Below are positions 1-5,641 of a stretch of DNA of 18,710 nucleotides, one piece after another; the first letter of the stretch is position 1; every line of letters begins with the position of its first letter. The notes under the pieces are model-generated. The model worked only from the letters and a program-made list of their open reading frames with translations. It was not told where the DNA came from and ran no database searches. Source of the DNA: Bermanella sp034112325 (lineage in GTDB: Bacteria; Pseudomonadota; Gammaproteobacteria; Pseudomonadales; Oceanobacteraceae); NCBI GenBank assembly GCA_034112325.1, contig JAWUVO010000008.1:1-18710 (forward strand). Direction: 5' to 3'. The position numbers were made by a program, and so were the translations under genes.

Positions 1-1
1 G

Positions 2-685
2 TCGTTAGAAGTTGAGAATAACAAAGATATTAAAATCTCTATTGCCGACACTGGTATTGGCATAAAGCCTGATGACATAAAAAAATTATTTACTCGTTTC
101 ACTCAAGTGACAGATGACTCGGCTAAAAATATGGAAGGCACCGGCTTAGGTTTAGCTATTTCTCTGGGTATTATGAAACAGATGAACGGCGACATTAAGG
201 TAAATAGTACGATAGGAAAAGGTAGCTGTTTTACAGTTATGTTGCCAGATAGACAGACTGGAAGGCCGACAATATACAACTCAGTAAACCAAGGCAGATT
301 AAATGTTTCATATATAAAAAATTGCTCGATATTGGTAGTGGATGATATTGAGATTAACTGTGTTGTGCTTGAATCGATGCTGCTTGATTTAGGCGCGCAG
401 GAAATTAAATCGGTAAATAGTGGACGACAAGCATTAGAGTATATTGCACAAAATATGCAAACTCAGGTTATTTTTATGGATATGCGAATGCCCGAAATGA
501 ATGGAGTTGAAGCCACTCAAGCCATTCAAAAACTAGGGTATAAAGGCAAAATTTTTGCCGTAACGGCTAATGTATCCGAACAAGATAAAGAGATATGCAT
601 AGCCGCTGGCATGGATGATTTTATTTCCAAACCCGTTGATATGATTGAGCTGGAAAGAATATTATTAAAATCGACAAATGATTAA
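2..685 (+). CDS. Hybrid sensor histidine kinase, 3' part (ATPase end plus receiver domain)
   Basis: The frame is open from the left edge to the stop, giving 227 residues of a longer protein. Residues 16-20 (DTGIG) are the G1 box, 29-35 (LFTRFTQ) the F box and 46-52 (GTGLGLA) the G2 box of a HATPase_c domain; the dimerisation/phosphoacceptor helix and N box lie off the window. A short linker leads to a CheY-like receiver at about 108-227 with acidic pair D114/D115, phosphoacceptor D160 (in MDMRMPEMNG), T188 and K210 (SKP), so all receiver catalytic positions are present. The family autophosphorylates on His and passes phosphate to the attached receiver. No HPt or output domain follows, so the next partner must be encoded elsewhere. 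The stimulus cannot be inferred without the sensor part. The ATG/GTG codons inside the visible part are not starts. Confidence 0.93.
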   Translation, partial: SLEVENNKDIKISIADTGIGIKPDDIKKLFTRFTQVTDDSAKNMEGTGLGLAISLGIMKQMNGDIKVNSTIGKGSCFTVMLPDRQTGRPTIYNSVNQGRLNVSYIKNCSILVVDDIEINCVVLESMLLDLGAQEIKSVNSGRQALEYIAQNMQTQVIFMDMRMPEMNGVEATQAIQKLGYKGKIFAVTANVSEQDKEICIAAGMDDFISKPVDMIELERILLKSTND

Positions 686-713
686 AATCCAAAAAAAATA
701 TTCATAATTTTTT

Positions 714-740
714 GGCTGCCTGAGCGCTCGATCAACAGCC
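714..740. repeat. Stem-loop between the kinase and DUF1304 genes
   Basis: GGCTG (714-718) and CAGCC (736-740) form a stem around GAGCGCTC, itself a palindrome. T-rich sequence lies before the stem and A-rich sequence after it when read on either strand. That is the wrong polarity for an intrinsic terminator in either direction. Both flanking genes end toward this point, so it may still mark the convergent boundary. Nothing else is visible in the 686-841 gap, which is very AT-rich. Confidence 0.35.
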
Positions 741-841
741 TAAAAAAATACTTACTAAAATATTAACAAGCGAAAACAAAAAAATATTTTTTATTACTTT
801 ATTACTTTATTAATTGTTAGATGCAGTTACGATATCAGACA

Positions 842-1210
842 TCAATTATTAGAATTTCGTGAACTCGCTAAAACAAAAATAAATGCTAGTAATGCTGGCA
901 ACCCTTGTGTGAAAAGGATACTTGTCTTTGCGGTGATGCCACCAAATATGCCCGCTACAATTACACAGCCCAAAAAGAATATTTTGATATCAAGACGATT
1001 ATATAACAACCCCCAAAATAGTCCTGCTGCCAGAAATCCGTTATACAACCCCTGATTCATAGCAAGCACAGAAGATGACTCTGCTACTTCTGGTGTCATT
1101 GAAAATATTTTCTGTCCGATCGGATGGTTCCAAAAAAACATCTCTAATATCAAAATCCCTACATGACTTATGGCTACAAAATATGTGAGGATGCTCGCTA
1201 ATAAATTCAT
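842..1210 (-). CDS. DUF1304 family small membrane protein
   Basis: The 122-residue protein is almost wholly hydrophobic, with four likely membrane helices at about 4-25, 48-68, 74-94 and 98-115. The segment FFWNHPIGQKIF, followed by a loop and MNQGLYNGFLAAGLFWG, matches my memory of DUF1304 proteins, which are about 120 residues and sometimes mislabelled as epimerases. No biochemical function is established to my knowledge. The ATG at 1210 is preceded by an AAGGG ribosome-binding site at good spacing. The gene stands alone on the minus strand, 90 bp downstream of the unrelated membrane-anchored gene at 1301-1945. Confidence 0.85.
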   Translation of the reverse strand: MNLLASILTYFVAISHVGILILEMFFWNHPIGQKIFSMTPEVAESSSVLAMNQGLYNGFLAAGLFWGLLYNRLDIKIFFLGCVIVAGIFGGITAKTSILFTQGLPALLAFIFVLASSRNSNN

Positions 1211-1261
1211 AAATCTATACCCTTATTGTTTTACATAAGTTTTAACTAATACCAACAGCTA

Positions 1262-1277
1262 ACGCCACTTTTGGCGT
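1262..1277 (-). terminator. Short stem-loop after the 1301-1945 gene (possible weak terminator)
   Basis: ACGCCA (1262-1267) and TGGCGT (1272-1277) form a perfect 6-bp stem with a four-base loop. It sits in the 90-bp gap downstream of the minus-strand gene ending at 1301. No T-run follows on the minus strand, so intrinsic termination is uncertain. Confidence 0.35.
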
Positions 1278-1300
1278 CACCTGAAATTGATTATTAGTTT

Positions 1301-1945
1301 TTATATTTGAAAGTTTACCGCATTATCACTTGAGCAGTATTCAACACTAGGCTCACTATATACTTGAGCTACAGGTTGCTTGAAATTAACCGAAATTGAA
1401 TTAATTTTTCTCCCCATACCTAAAGCAATATTTAAAACCAATTCTTTAAATTGATTTTCAAAAATAGGCTGTATCTCGCCATCAACTAAAGATTTATAAC
1501 CATAATAAAGCGCTAACGATTCAGCTTTTTCTTTCTCATTTTCCATAGCCGCAGTATCATTTACAACAATATTTCCATTTAACTTCCAGCTTTTCTTACT
1601 GTTCGGATATACACTAACCTTATCAACCATCTCTATTGCTGGAGCATCAACAGTTAGATCGTCACCATTCCAGCTGAATTCTAAATCAGAGGCCTGTAGA
1701 TCTAATTTATAATTAACAGTGCTGGCCCACAAAATCAGGTACTCTCTAGTTCCTGGGCATACTGTATAGACTCGAAATAGATTTTTTTCGGTAAGAATCA
1801 GGTCTTTTTTGGGAACTAGAGAGCTAATTGTTAGCTTATTATCAGGCTTCATTATGAAGTACTTAGCACCAAGGAAACCTAGGACTCCTCCCACAGTCAA
1901 TAAGACCAACACAAGAATCAGTGTATTACCATTTTGATTTCTCAT
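1301..1945 (-). CDS. Membrane-anchored protein of unknown function (DUF4230-like, tentative)
   Basis: The protein has 214 residues. A hydrophobic segment at about 8-30 (LILVLVLLTVGGVLGFLGAKYF) follows a short polar N-terminus, suggesting a single-pass protein with its C-terminal domain outside the cytoplasmic membrane. The soluble part has alternating beta strands and a late helical stretch (about 130-180). The layout of an N-terminal anchor, beta-rich middle and helix resembles DUF4230 proteins, but I see no diagnostic motif, so the family is a guess and no function can be given. The start is supported by AAGGGA seven to eight bases before the ATG. About 37 bp upstream of the start lies the first copy of a 208-bp repeat, whose second copy precedes another minus-strand accessory gene (2638-3000). 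Confidence 0.75.
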   Translation of the reverse strand: MRNQNGNTLILVLVLLTVGGVLGFLGAKYFIMKPDNKLTISSLVPKKDLILTEKNLFRVYTVCPGTREYLILWASTVNYKLDLQASDLEFSWNGDDLTVDAPAIEMVDKVSVYPNSKKSWKLNGNIVVNDTAAMENEKEKAESLALYYGYKSLVDGEIQPIFENQFKELVLNIALGMGRKINSISVNFKQPVAQVYSEPSVEYCSSDNAVNFQI

Positions 1946-1982
1946 AGGGTATCCCTTTTATATTATTAGTTAACTAATAAAG

Positions 1983-2191
1983 CTAACGACGGAGTAAAAA
2001 AATACGATATTTAGACATGCTTCTCTACTCCTCCAAAATTCCATTTGATTTCGCTCTATTTTATCGAGCTTTTTAATATTGGCAATGATATTCGAGCATA
2101 TCGCTGATATTGTCAAACATGAGCTTAATCACCACTAAATTTGCTTACTAACAACAATGGAAGCCGTTATTTTATGCCTAACTCTTCACTT
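1983..2191. repeat. Long direct repeat, copy 1 (~209 bp)
   Basis: This block aligns over its whole length with 3081-3287 in the same orientation, with few indels and by eye about 80-85% identity. Landmarks shared by both copies are CTAACGA at the left end, AATACGATAT, CTACTCCTC, ATCGAGCTTTTTAATATTGG, TCGCTGATATTGTCAAA, TGGAAGCC and CCTAACTC near the right end. Near the left end GGAGTA and TACTCC form an inverted repeat (about 1991-2032), and the equivalent stem in copy 2 is preserved despite base changes. Read on the minus strand, both copies carry a GGAGGAG- or GAGGAG-type site a few bases before an ATG (ATG complement at 2016-2018 here). Confidence 0.85.
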
Positions 2192-2243
2192 TACGGCTCC
2201 TCCAAAGCTTTGCTATATTGTGAACCATACAATACATTAACCA

Positions 2244-2375
2244 ATGGGCAGTGGCTTGTTCTGACCCATACCAAAAGTTTGAGCATGCACAATAATTTGG
2301 TGCTTTTCATCTGCAGCCGTTACGCAGATCATACCATGGCCGCAGGATAACCTTACGACCTGCGGTTTTGTTTTT
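2244..2375 (+). ncRNA. Candidate structured RNA: four consecutive stem-loops ending in a terminator
   Basis: Four inverted repeats follow one another on the plus strand: ATGGG/CCCAT (2244-2248 with 2265-2269), ACCAAA/TTTGGT (2270-2275 with 2296-2301), ATCTGC/GCAGAT (2309-2314 with 2324-2329) and CCGCAGG/CCTGCGG (2340-2346 with 2359-2365), the last followed by TTTTGTTTTT. A series of helices closed by an intrinsic terminator is how small regulatory RNAs look. I do not recognise a known family. No convincing promoter is visible; TACAAT at 2228-2233 could be a -10 but has no good -35. A short plus-strand reading frame (2141-2350) crosses the same bases but runs into the terminator stem and looks non-coding. 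Confidence 0.45.
2340..2375 (+). terminator. Strong intrinsic terminator, plus strand
   Basis: A perfect 7-bp GC-rich stem (CCGCAGG / CCTGCGG) with a 12-base loop is followed directly by TTTTGTTTTT. It reads only in the plus direction. No convincing protein gene on the plus strand ends here; the nearest plus-strand gene upstream ends at 685. It therefore argues for a short plus-strand transcript starting in or after the long repeat. Confidence 0.8.
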
Positions 2376-2400
2376 ATAACGTGCGTAGAGGTCAGAAATA

Positions 2401-2441
2401 GATAAAGGTATTGCTAGCTAACACTTCTAGGTAATTCATAT
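2401..2441 (+). repeat. Short direct repeat, left copy (41 bp)
   Basis: This copy matches 5472-5512 in the same orientation with five mismatches in 41 bases. The longest identical runs are CTAACACTTCTA and AATTCATAT. Similarity stops abruptly after AATTCATAT on the right and fades to the left of GATAAAGG. Read in one frame, both copies end as D-K-G-I-x-x-stop, so the repeat appears to contain the last codons of a lost gene plus its 3' flank. The two copies bracket the STAS-like gene, long repeat copy 2 and the chaperone/effector pair. Confidence 0.75.
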
Positions 2442-2536
2442 CAAAGAAAACACTTTGATTAAAATTGTCATCGAGGAAAATGGACATGAAAGGATCAGAT
2501 AAATAGGAAGGTACTATTTAAACTGATATATGTTCA

Positions 2537-2579
2537 GACGTTCAGGTTGTTTTTTATTTTTCTACAGCCTCTGAACGTC
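2537..2579. repeat. Inverted repeat with 9-bp arms
   Basis: GACGTTCAG (2537-2545) and CTGAACGTC (2571-2579) are perfect complements around a 25-base T-rich loop. A further imperfect stem (CGGCTG...CAGC) follows at about 2589-2607. The pair lies just past the stop of the minus-strand gene ending at 2638 and could act in its transcript end, although no T-run follows on the minus strand. The rest of the 2442-2637 stretch shows only a small ATCAAAG/CTTTGAT hairpin (2440-2459). Confidence 0.5.
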
Positions 2580-2637
2580 CGCATTTTCGGCTGTTTGGAG
2601 CACAGCGGAAAAACAGTCCGACAACATGTACTTGATA

Positions 2638-3000
2638 CTAGGCGTTCGTAAGCCACTCTAGTGCTTTTTTCACATCTGAAAATATTTTTGTACTACTGTC
2701 CAAATGCTTTTCAATGACTTGGGCTTGGATACTATTAGAAACAACTACAGCTGTTAACACACATCCATTTACATTGAACCAATCCCATATTAATTTGACT
2801 CTCTGAATCGTTTCAGGGGAACCAAGAACTTCTAGATCCCAAATTTCAAGTCGTTTCCATTTTTTCATCGTACTATTCAACACTGATTCTTGAAGCAAAG
2901 GTACGCTGTACTCTATACCCTCTTCATTAAATGCACCCTCTACTCTTAAGGTGAAAAGGTCGTCTTTCCATGAAAAAGTAATATTGCCGTGATTATTCAT
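2638..3000 (-). CDS. Small STAS-like (SpoIIAA-like) hypothetical protein
   Basis: The 120-residue protein has no signal peptide or membrane segment. The pattern of beta strands and helices (FTLRVEGAFNEEGI early; an LEIWDLE strand; a helix at about 63-75; LTAVVVSNSIQA; and a C-terminal helix SDVKKALEWLTNA) resembles the STAS/SpoIIAA-like fold found in short marine gammaproteobacterial proteins. This is a fold impression, not a motif match. STAS proteins bind partners or small ligands; no specific role can be given. The ATG at 3000 is preceded by GAGGGG. It is monocistronic, sits inside the interval bounded by the 41-bp repeats, and has long repeat copy 2 about 80 bp upstream of its start. Confidence 0.75.
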   Translation of the reverse strand: MNNHGNITFSWKDDLFTLRVEGAFNEEGIEYSVPLLQESVLNSTMKKWKRLEIWDLEVLGSPETIQRVKLIWDWFNVNGCVLTAVVVSNSIQAQVIEKHLDSSTKIFSDVKKALEWLTNA

Positions 3001-3080
3001 ATACCCCTCACTTTTGTACTATTCAATTGAAACTAACCTAATTATAGAGCCTATTTACTACCTCTGAGTAATACTTACAC

Positions 3081-3287
3081 CTAACGAGGCGTAGAAAAAT
3101 ACGATATATAGACATGTCTCCCTACTCCTCAAAAATTCTATTTAATTTCGTTCTTTTTATCGAGCTTTTTAATATTGGTAATGATACTCGAGTATATCGC
3201 TGATATTGTCAAATATGAGCTTCATCGCCGCTAAATTTTTCACTAACGGCTCTGGAAGCCCTTATTCTATTACCTAACTCCCCACTT
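3081..3287. repeat. Long direct repeat, copy 2 (~207 bp)
   Basis: This is the second copy of the block at 1983-2191, in the same orientation. On the minus strand the frame open at 3169-3261 ends in a peptide (KLIFDNISDILEYHYQY-stop) that is nearly unchanged in copy 1 (KLMFDNISDMLEYHCQY-stop). Several of the base differences between copies in that stretch are silent or conservative in this frame. A GAGGAG site followed by an ATG (complement at 3113-3115) comes next on the minus strand. The block may therefore be the remnant of a gene junction rather than purely noncoding. Confidence 0.85.
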
Positions 3288-3586
3288 CAATGTTATTACA
3301 CAGATTCTCTAGCGTCATTATCGTATCAATCAAAAGTTTGACTGGGTGTTAGAGAATTTAGGTATCGGCTTCAAATAACTGCTTATAGTTTAAATGATCT
3401 TTATTTTTTAGTGCTGTTCAGCCCATTTTCCGGAGTTTGTTATTCCTGCTTTTAAATTTATATTTTTTTGCAACAAAGTTATCGTTTTAGATACCTAATT
3501 AGAATCTAGAAATGGGCGGTTATGAGGCTGTGGCTTTACCTGTCCGTTTTGCTAAATTCAGTACATATGAAATACGGTAAATACTT
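3288..3586. other. Intergenic region upstream of the chaperone operon
   Basis: No gene is visible. Perfect inverted repeat ATTCTCTA (3304-3311) / TAGAGAAT (3350-3357) encloses a 38-base loop and could form a long hairpin or an operator. TTGCAA at 3468-3473 could be a -35 element for the operon starting at 3587, but no good -10 follows at the usual spacing. I cannot identify a binding site for any known type III regulator. Confidence 0.4.
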
Positions 3587-4045
3587 ATGATTATTGCAAG
3601 TGATCAAGTGAATCAATGGCTCAAACAAGTAGACTCCAATTTAACGCTAAATGAAACGGGTAAGTTATTTCTAACCAGTGAAAGTGGAGTGGAGATTGTG
3701 ATCGCAGCAGCAGATACTAGTGGTCATCTCATTATTAATAGCGATATTTTTATAATACCTGCTGAAAATAAAGAGTCCCTATTTGAAAAGGCATTAGTTT
3801 TCAATCTGTATCAAGAAAAAACTTTGGGTGGGTCTATCTCCATAGACCCCATTAGTAATGCCCTATGTTTAAGCTTGTCTCTACATGTCGAGCAACTAGA
3901 CAGCGTATTGTTTCAAAATAGCCTCCAAAACGTTATATCTATCACCAATAAGCTGAAGGAGGAGCTAGTAGGTTTAGCTGAACCAGTTGAACGCGTCTCA
4001 GGATCACACTCTTCTTCTAATACTGTAAACGCCATATTTGTTTAA
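3587..4045 (+). CDS. Probable class I type III secretion chaperone (CesT/SycE-like)
   Basis: The protein is small (152 residues), acidic and cytosolic, without signal peptide or membrane segment. It has the class I chaperone layout: N-terminal helix (about 5-15), beta strands (27-30, 35-41, 46-57), then a helix running into ALVFNLYQEKTLGGSISIDP (69-88), strand ALCLSLSL (92-99) and a long C-terminal helix (about 101-130). The combination A-L-x-x-N-L-Y-Q, then G-G-x-I-x-x-D-P, then L-x-L-S is typical of these chaperones as I know them. Such proteins dimerise and bind the N-terminal 50-100 residues of an effector to keep it secretion-ready. Class I chaperone genes usually lie next to their effector gene, and here a gene follows 28 bp downstream. 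The ribosome-binding site is weak. The serine-rich tail is probably disordered. Confidence 0.75.
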   Translation: MIIASDQVNQWLKQVDSNLTLNETGKLFLTSESGVEIVIAAADTSGHLIINSDIFIIPAENKESLFEKALVFNLYQEKTLGGSISIDPISNALCLSLSLHVEQLDSVLFQNSLQNVISITNKLKEELVGLAEPVERVSGSHSSSNTVNAIFV

Positions 4046-4073
4046 TTTGAAAGAAAAATAGTGGGAAAAATTT

Positions 4074-5345
4074 ATGATTCAAGCCTATATAAAACCTGTA
4101 ACAACAGAGGCTGCTGCAAATCTTTTAGGACCGAATATAACCGGCGTTAAAGAGAAAGTATTAGGGCATTTAGAAGGTATTTCGGAGTCCCCTGAACGTC
4201 GTTTGACAGCCGTGCCTGGTGCATTACAAACAGTGACGCAATCGACAAACCAATATGAAGCACTGCATGCAGAAACAAGTAAAAGTATTTCCCCAGACGT
4301 AGATAGTGTATTGGGATATTTACGAGATAGAGTTGATCAAACTTACGGCACTGAATCATTTAGTAAAATAGATGAAGCCATGACGCCAGATGAGAAACTA
4401 CGATTCGATGCCACTGTAGAGCAAATAGTTGCTGACCCTAAAAACGATGTAAAAACGAAAGACCAAGCCATAGCACTTCTACTTTCAAAGGTTGTTAACG
4501 CAAGTTTAGAATCCAGATCGTTTCAATACTATCAATTAGCGACTTTTACACGGCTGCTGGATTTTGTACAGCAACAAATAGGTGGTGAAAATAGCGAGTC
4601 AGTATTGAACACACTGATGAATTGGGACGGTAACAGCAAGTACTCACACTATGTATCGGCTACCCCAGAAGGGCAGAAACGAGCCGCCACGGATAGTCCG
4701 CTACATGCTATTCAACTTGTTATGGAGCGAGTAGAGGCCGACCTAGAAACTCATGATCAAATCACTCCTGCAACCGCTAGAGACATTGCTGGGTTAACCA
4801 CTATTCTGGCATCCATATTTGACAAAGACGTGAAAGCCAATGCACAAGAAAGAGGGTTAGATGCAAAAGCCCCTGCTGAATTGGCTCAAGGTCGACCAGG
4901 AAAAAACCCAAGTACCTTGTTGAGCTTTCTTAAGGGTTCAAATCACAATAATAGTTATGCTCAGGTACAGGCGGGAGTTGATGGTAACTACCCTACCACA
5001 CCATTTGCCGGATCTATGTCAGCCTTTAGGACGGTTCGCTTTATCGAAGTAGTATTAGGAGGCAGTAGACAAGAGCAGGCCGTTTATGCCGCTACGCAAG
5101 GGAACGATTGGGATGTCAATTCTCAAAATTACGGCAAATATGCCAGAGATATATTTAGCGCTCACATGGGTGGCTCGCATTCAATATTTGAAGCCTTAAT
5201 GACAAAAGAAAACGCTGTGGGTTTTGAAGTTAACTTAGATACAACTAGACAAACCTTAATGCGTTTATTTAATGATATGAACGTTGAGGTAGCCGATGGC
5301 GAGGTCAATGTAGATCGCATCAACAAAGCTGAAATTGATCAATAA
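4074..5345 (+). CDS. Candidate type III effector, 423 aa, no recognised domain
   Basis: The protein is soluble, with no Sec signal, lipobox or membrane segment. The first 20 residues are polar and Thr/Ala-rich, as in type III signals. Residues about 20-110 would be the chaperone-binding part. About 90-260 is mostly helical (for example ATVEQIVADP, QAIALLLSKVV, TFTRLLDFVQQQI, ARDIAGLTTILASIF). About 270-310 is Gly/Asn/Ser-rich, and the end (310-423) is compact with SAFRTVRFIEVVLGG, HMGGSHSIFEALM and a helical terminus. I do not recognise an effector family and see no protease, kinase, ADP-ribosyltransferase or E3 signature, so no activity is proposed. The effector label rests only on position 28 bp after a chaperone-like gene. 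A GTGGGA site precedes the ATG. Alternatives are a translocon or gatekeeper-like protein, or an unrelated cytosolic protein. Confidence 0.8.
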   Translation: MIQAYIKPVTTEAAANLLGPNITGVKEKVLGHLEGISESPERRLTAVPGALQTVTQSTNQYEALHAETSKSISPDVDSVLGYLRDRVDQTYGTESFSKIDEAMTPDEKLRFDATVEQIVADPKNDVKTKDQAIALLLSKVVNASLESRSFQYYQLATFTRLLDFVQQQIGGENSESVLNTLMNWDGNSKYSHYVSATPEGQKRAATDSPLHAIQLVMERVEADLETHDQITPATARDIAGLTTILASIFDKDVKANAQERGLDAKAPAELAQGRPGKNPSTLLSFLKGSNHNNSYAQVQAGVDGNYPTTPFAGSMSAFRTVRFIEVVLGGSRQEQAVYAATQGNDWDVNSQNYGKYARDIFSAHMGGSHSIFEALMTKENAVGFEVNLDTTRQTLMRLFNDMNVEVADGEVNVDRINKAEIDQ

Positions 5346-5357
5346 TCCACTATTTAA

Positions 5358-5492
5358 GTAGATGGGGTTTTGGAAGAGAATATTCAGCCCCAAGGTCTTC
5401 AGGAGGACGCCGAAGTTGATGTGAATAATGAAGTCAGGCAGAAAAGGCGCGAGCGGTTACGGAGACAGACGGATAAAGGGATTGTTACCTAA
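5358..5492 (+). pseudogene. Arginine-rich C-terminal relic of an unidentified gene
   Basis: A frame open for 44 codons ends at TAA 5490-5492 and reads ...EVRQKRRERLRRQTDKGIVT-stop at its end. It has no plausible start with a ribosome-binding site, begins 13 bp after the effector gene, and is richer in G/C and in AGG/CGC/CGG arginine codons than its neighbours. Its last seven codons fall in the 41-bp repeat whose other copy (2401-2441) ends in a comparable D-K-G-I-x-x-stop. I take it as the tail of a degraded gene, possibly from a mobile element, but I do not recognise the family. Confidence 0.4.
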
Positions 5493-5512
5493 CACTTCTA
5501 AGCAATTCATAT
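5472..5512 (+). repeat. Short direct repeat, right copy (41 bp)
   Basis: This is the partner of 2401-2441. Here the repeat starts inside the arginine-rich relic and continues past its stop. Just 3' the sequence becomes an imperfect stem-loop (5490-5549), which the left copy lacks. Confidence 0.75.
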
Positions 5513-5549
5513 ACTGCCGTATTAATAGCTAATTGCTGAGCAGTGCTTA
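5490..5549. repeat. Imperfect two-part stem-loop at the right repeat
   Basis: Outer arms AACACT (5491-5496) and AGTGCTT (5542-5548) pair with one extra base; inner arms AGCAATT (5501-5507) and AATTGCT (5531-5537) pair perfectly. Short unpaired spacers separate them and a 23-base loop closes the structure. The layout recalls folded recombination sites, but the outer boxes do not match the integron attC consensus in the required orientation. Confidence 0.45.
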
Positions 5550-5591
5550 ACCTTAATATTGATAAGCAGTTTGCTTGTTGCAATAAATTTC

Positions 5592-5606
5592 GGCCACAGT
5601 GTGGCC
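5592..5606 (-). terminator. Stem-loop downstream of the DUF481 gene (weak terminator)
   Basis: GGCCAC (5592-5597) and GTGGCC (5601-5606) form a strong 6-bp stem with a three-base loop, about 35 bp past the stop of the minus-strand gene. Only a mixed A/T stretch follows on the minus strand, without a clear T-run. Confidence 0.45.
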
Positions 5607-5641
5607 TCCTACATTTTATTGTACTTAGGTTCTTTTAGCGT

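Noticed and set aside
714..740. Intrinsic terminator after the hybrid kinase
   Set aside because: The stem is real, but the T-run precedes it and the A-run follows it on both strands, so the needed 3' U-tract is missing.
2141..2350. Plus-strand 69-codon reading frame
   Set aside because: It starts inside the long repeat, has no ribosome-binding site, runs through three stem-loops and ends within the terminator stem. The copy-2 repeat has no equivalent frame. Structured RNA explains the region better.
3587..5345. A complete type III secretion system in the window
   Set aside because: Only the chaperone-like gene and its neighbour are present; no ATPase, ring, needle or translocon gene is seen.
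1983..5549. Integron cassette array with attC sites
   Set aside because: CTAAC-type starts recur and there is hairpin-like symmetry, but the paired RYYYAAC / GTTRRRY boxes are not present in the right orientation, spacing is irregular, and no integrase gene is in the window.
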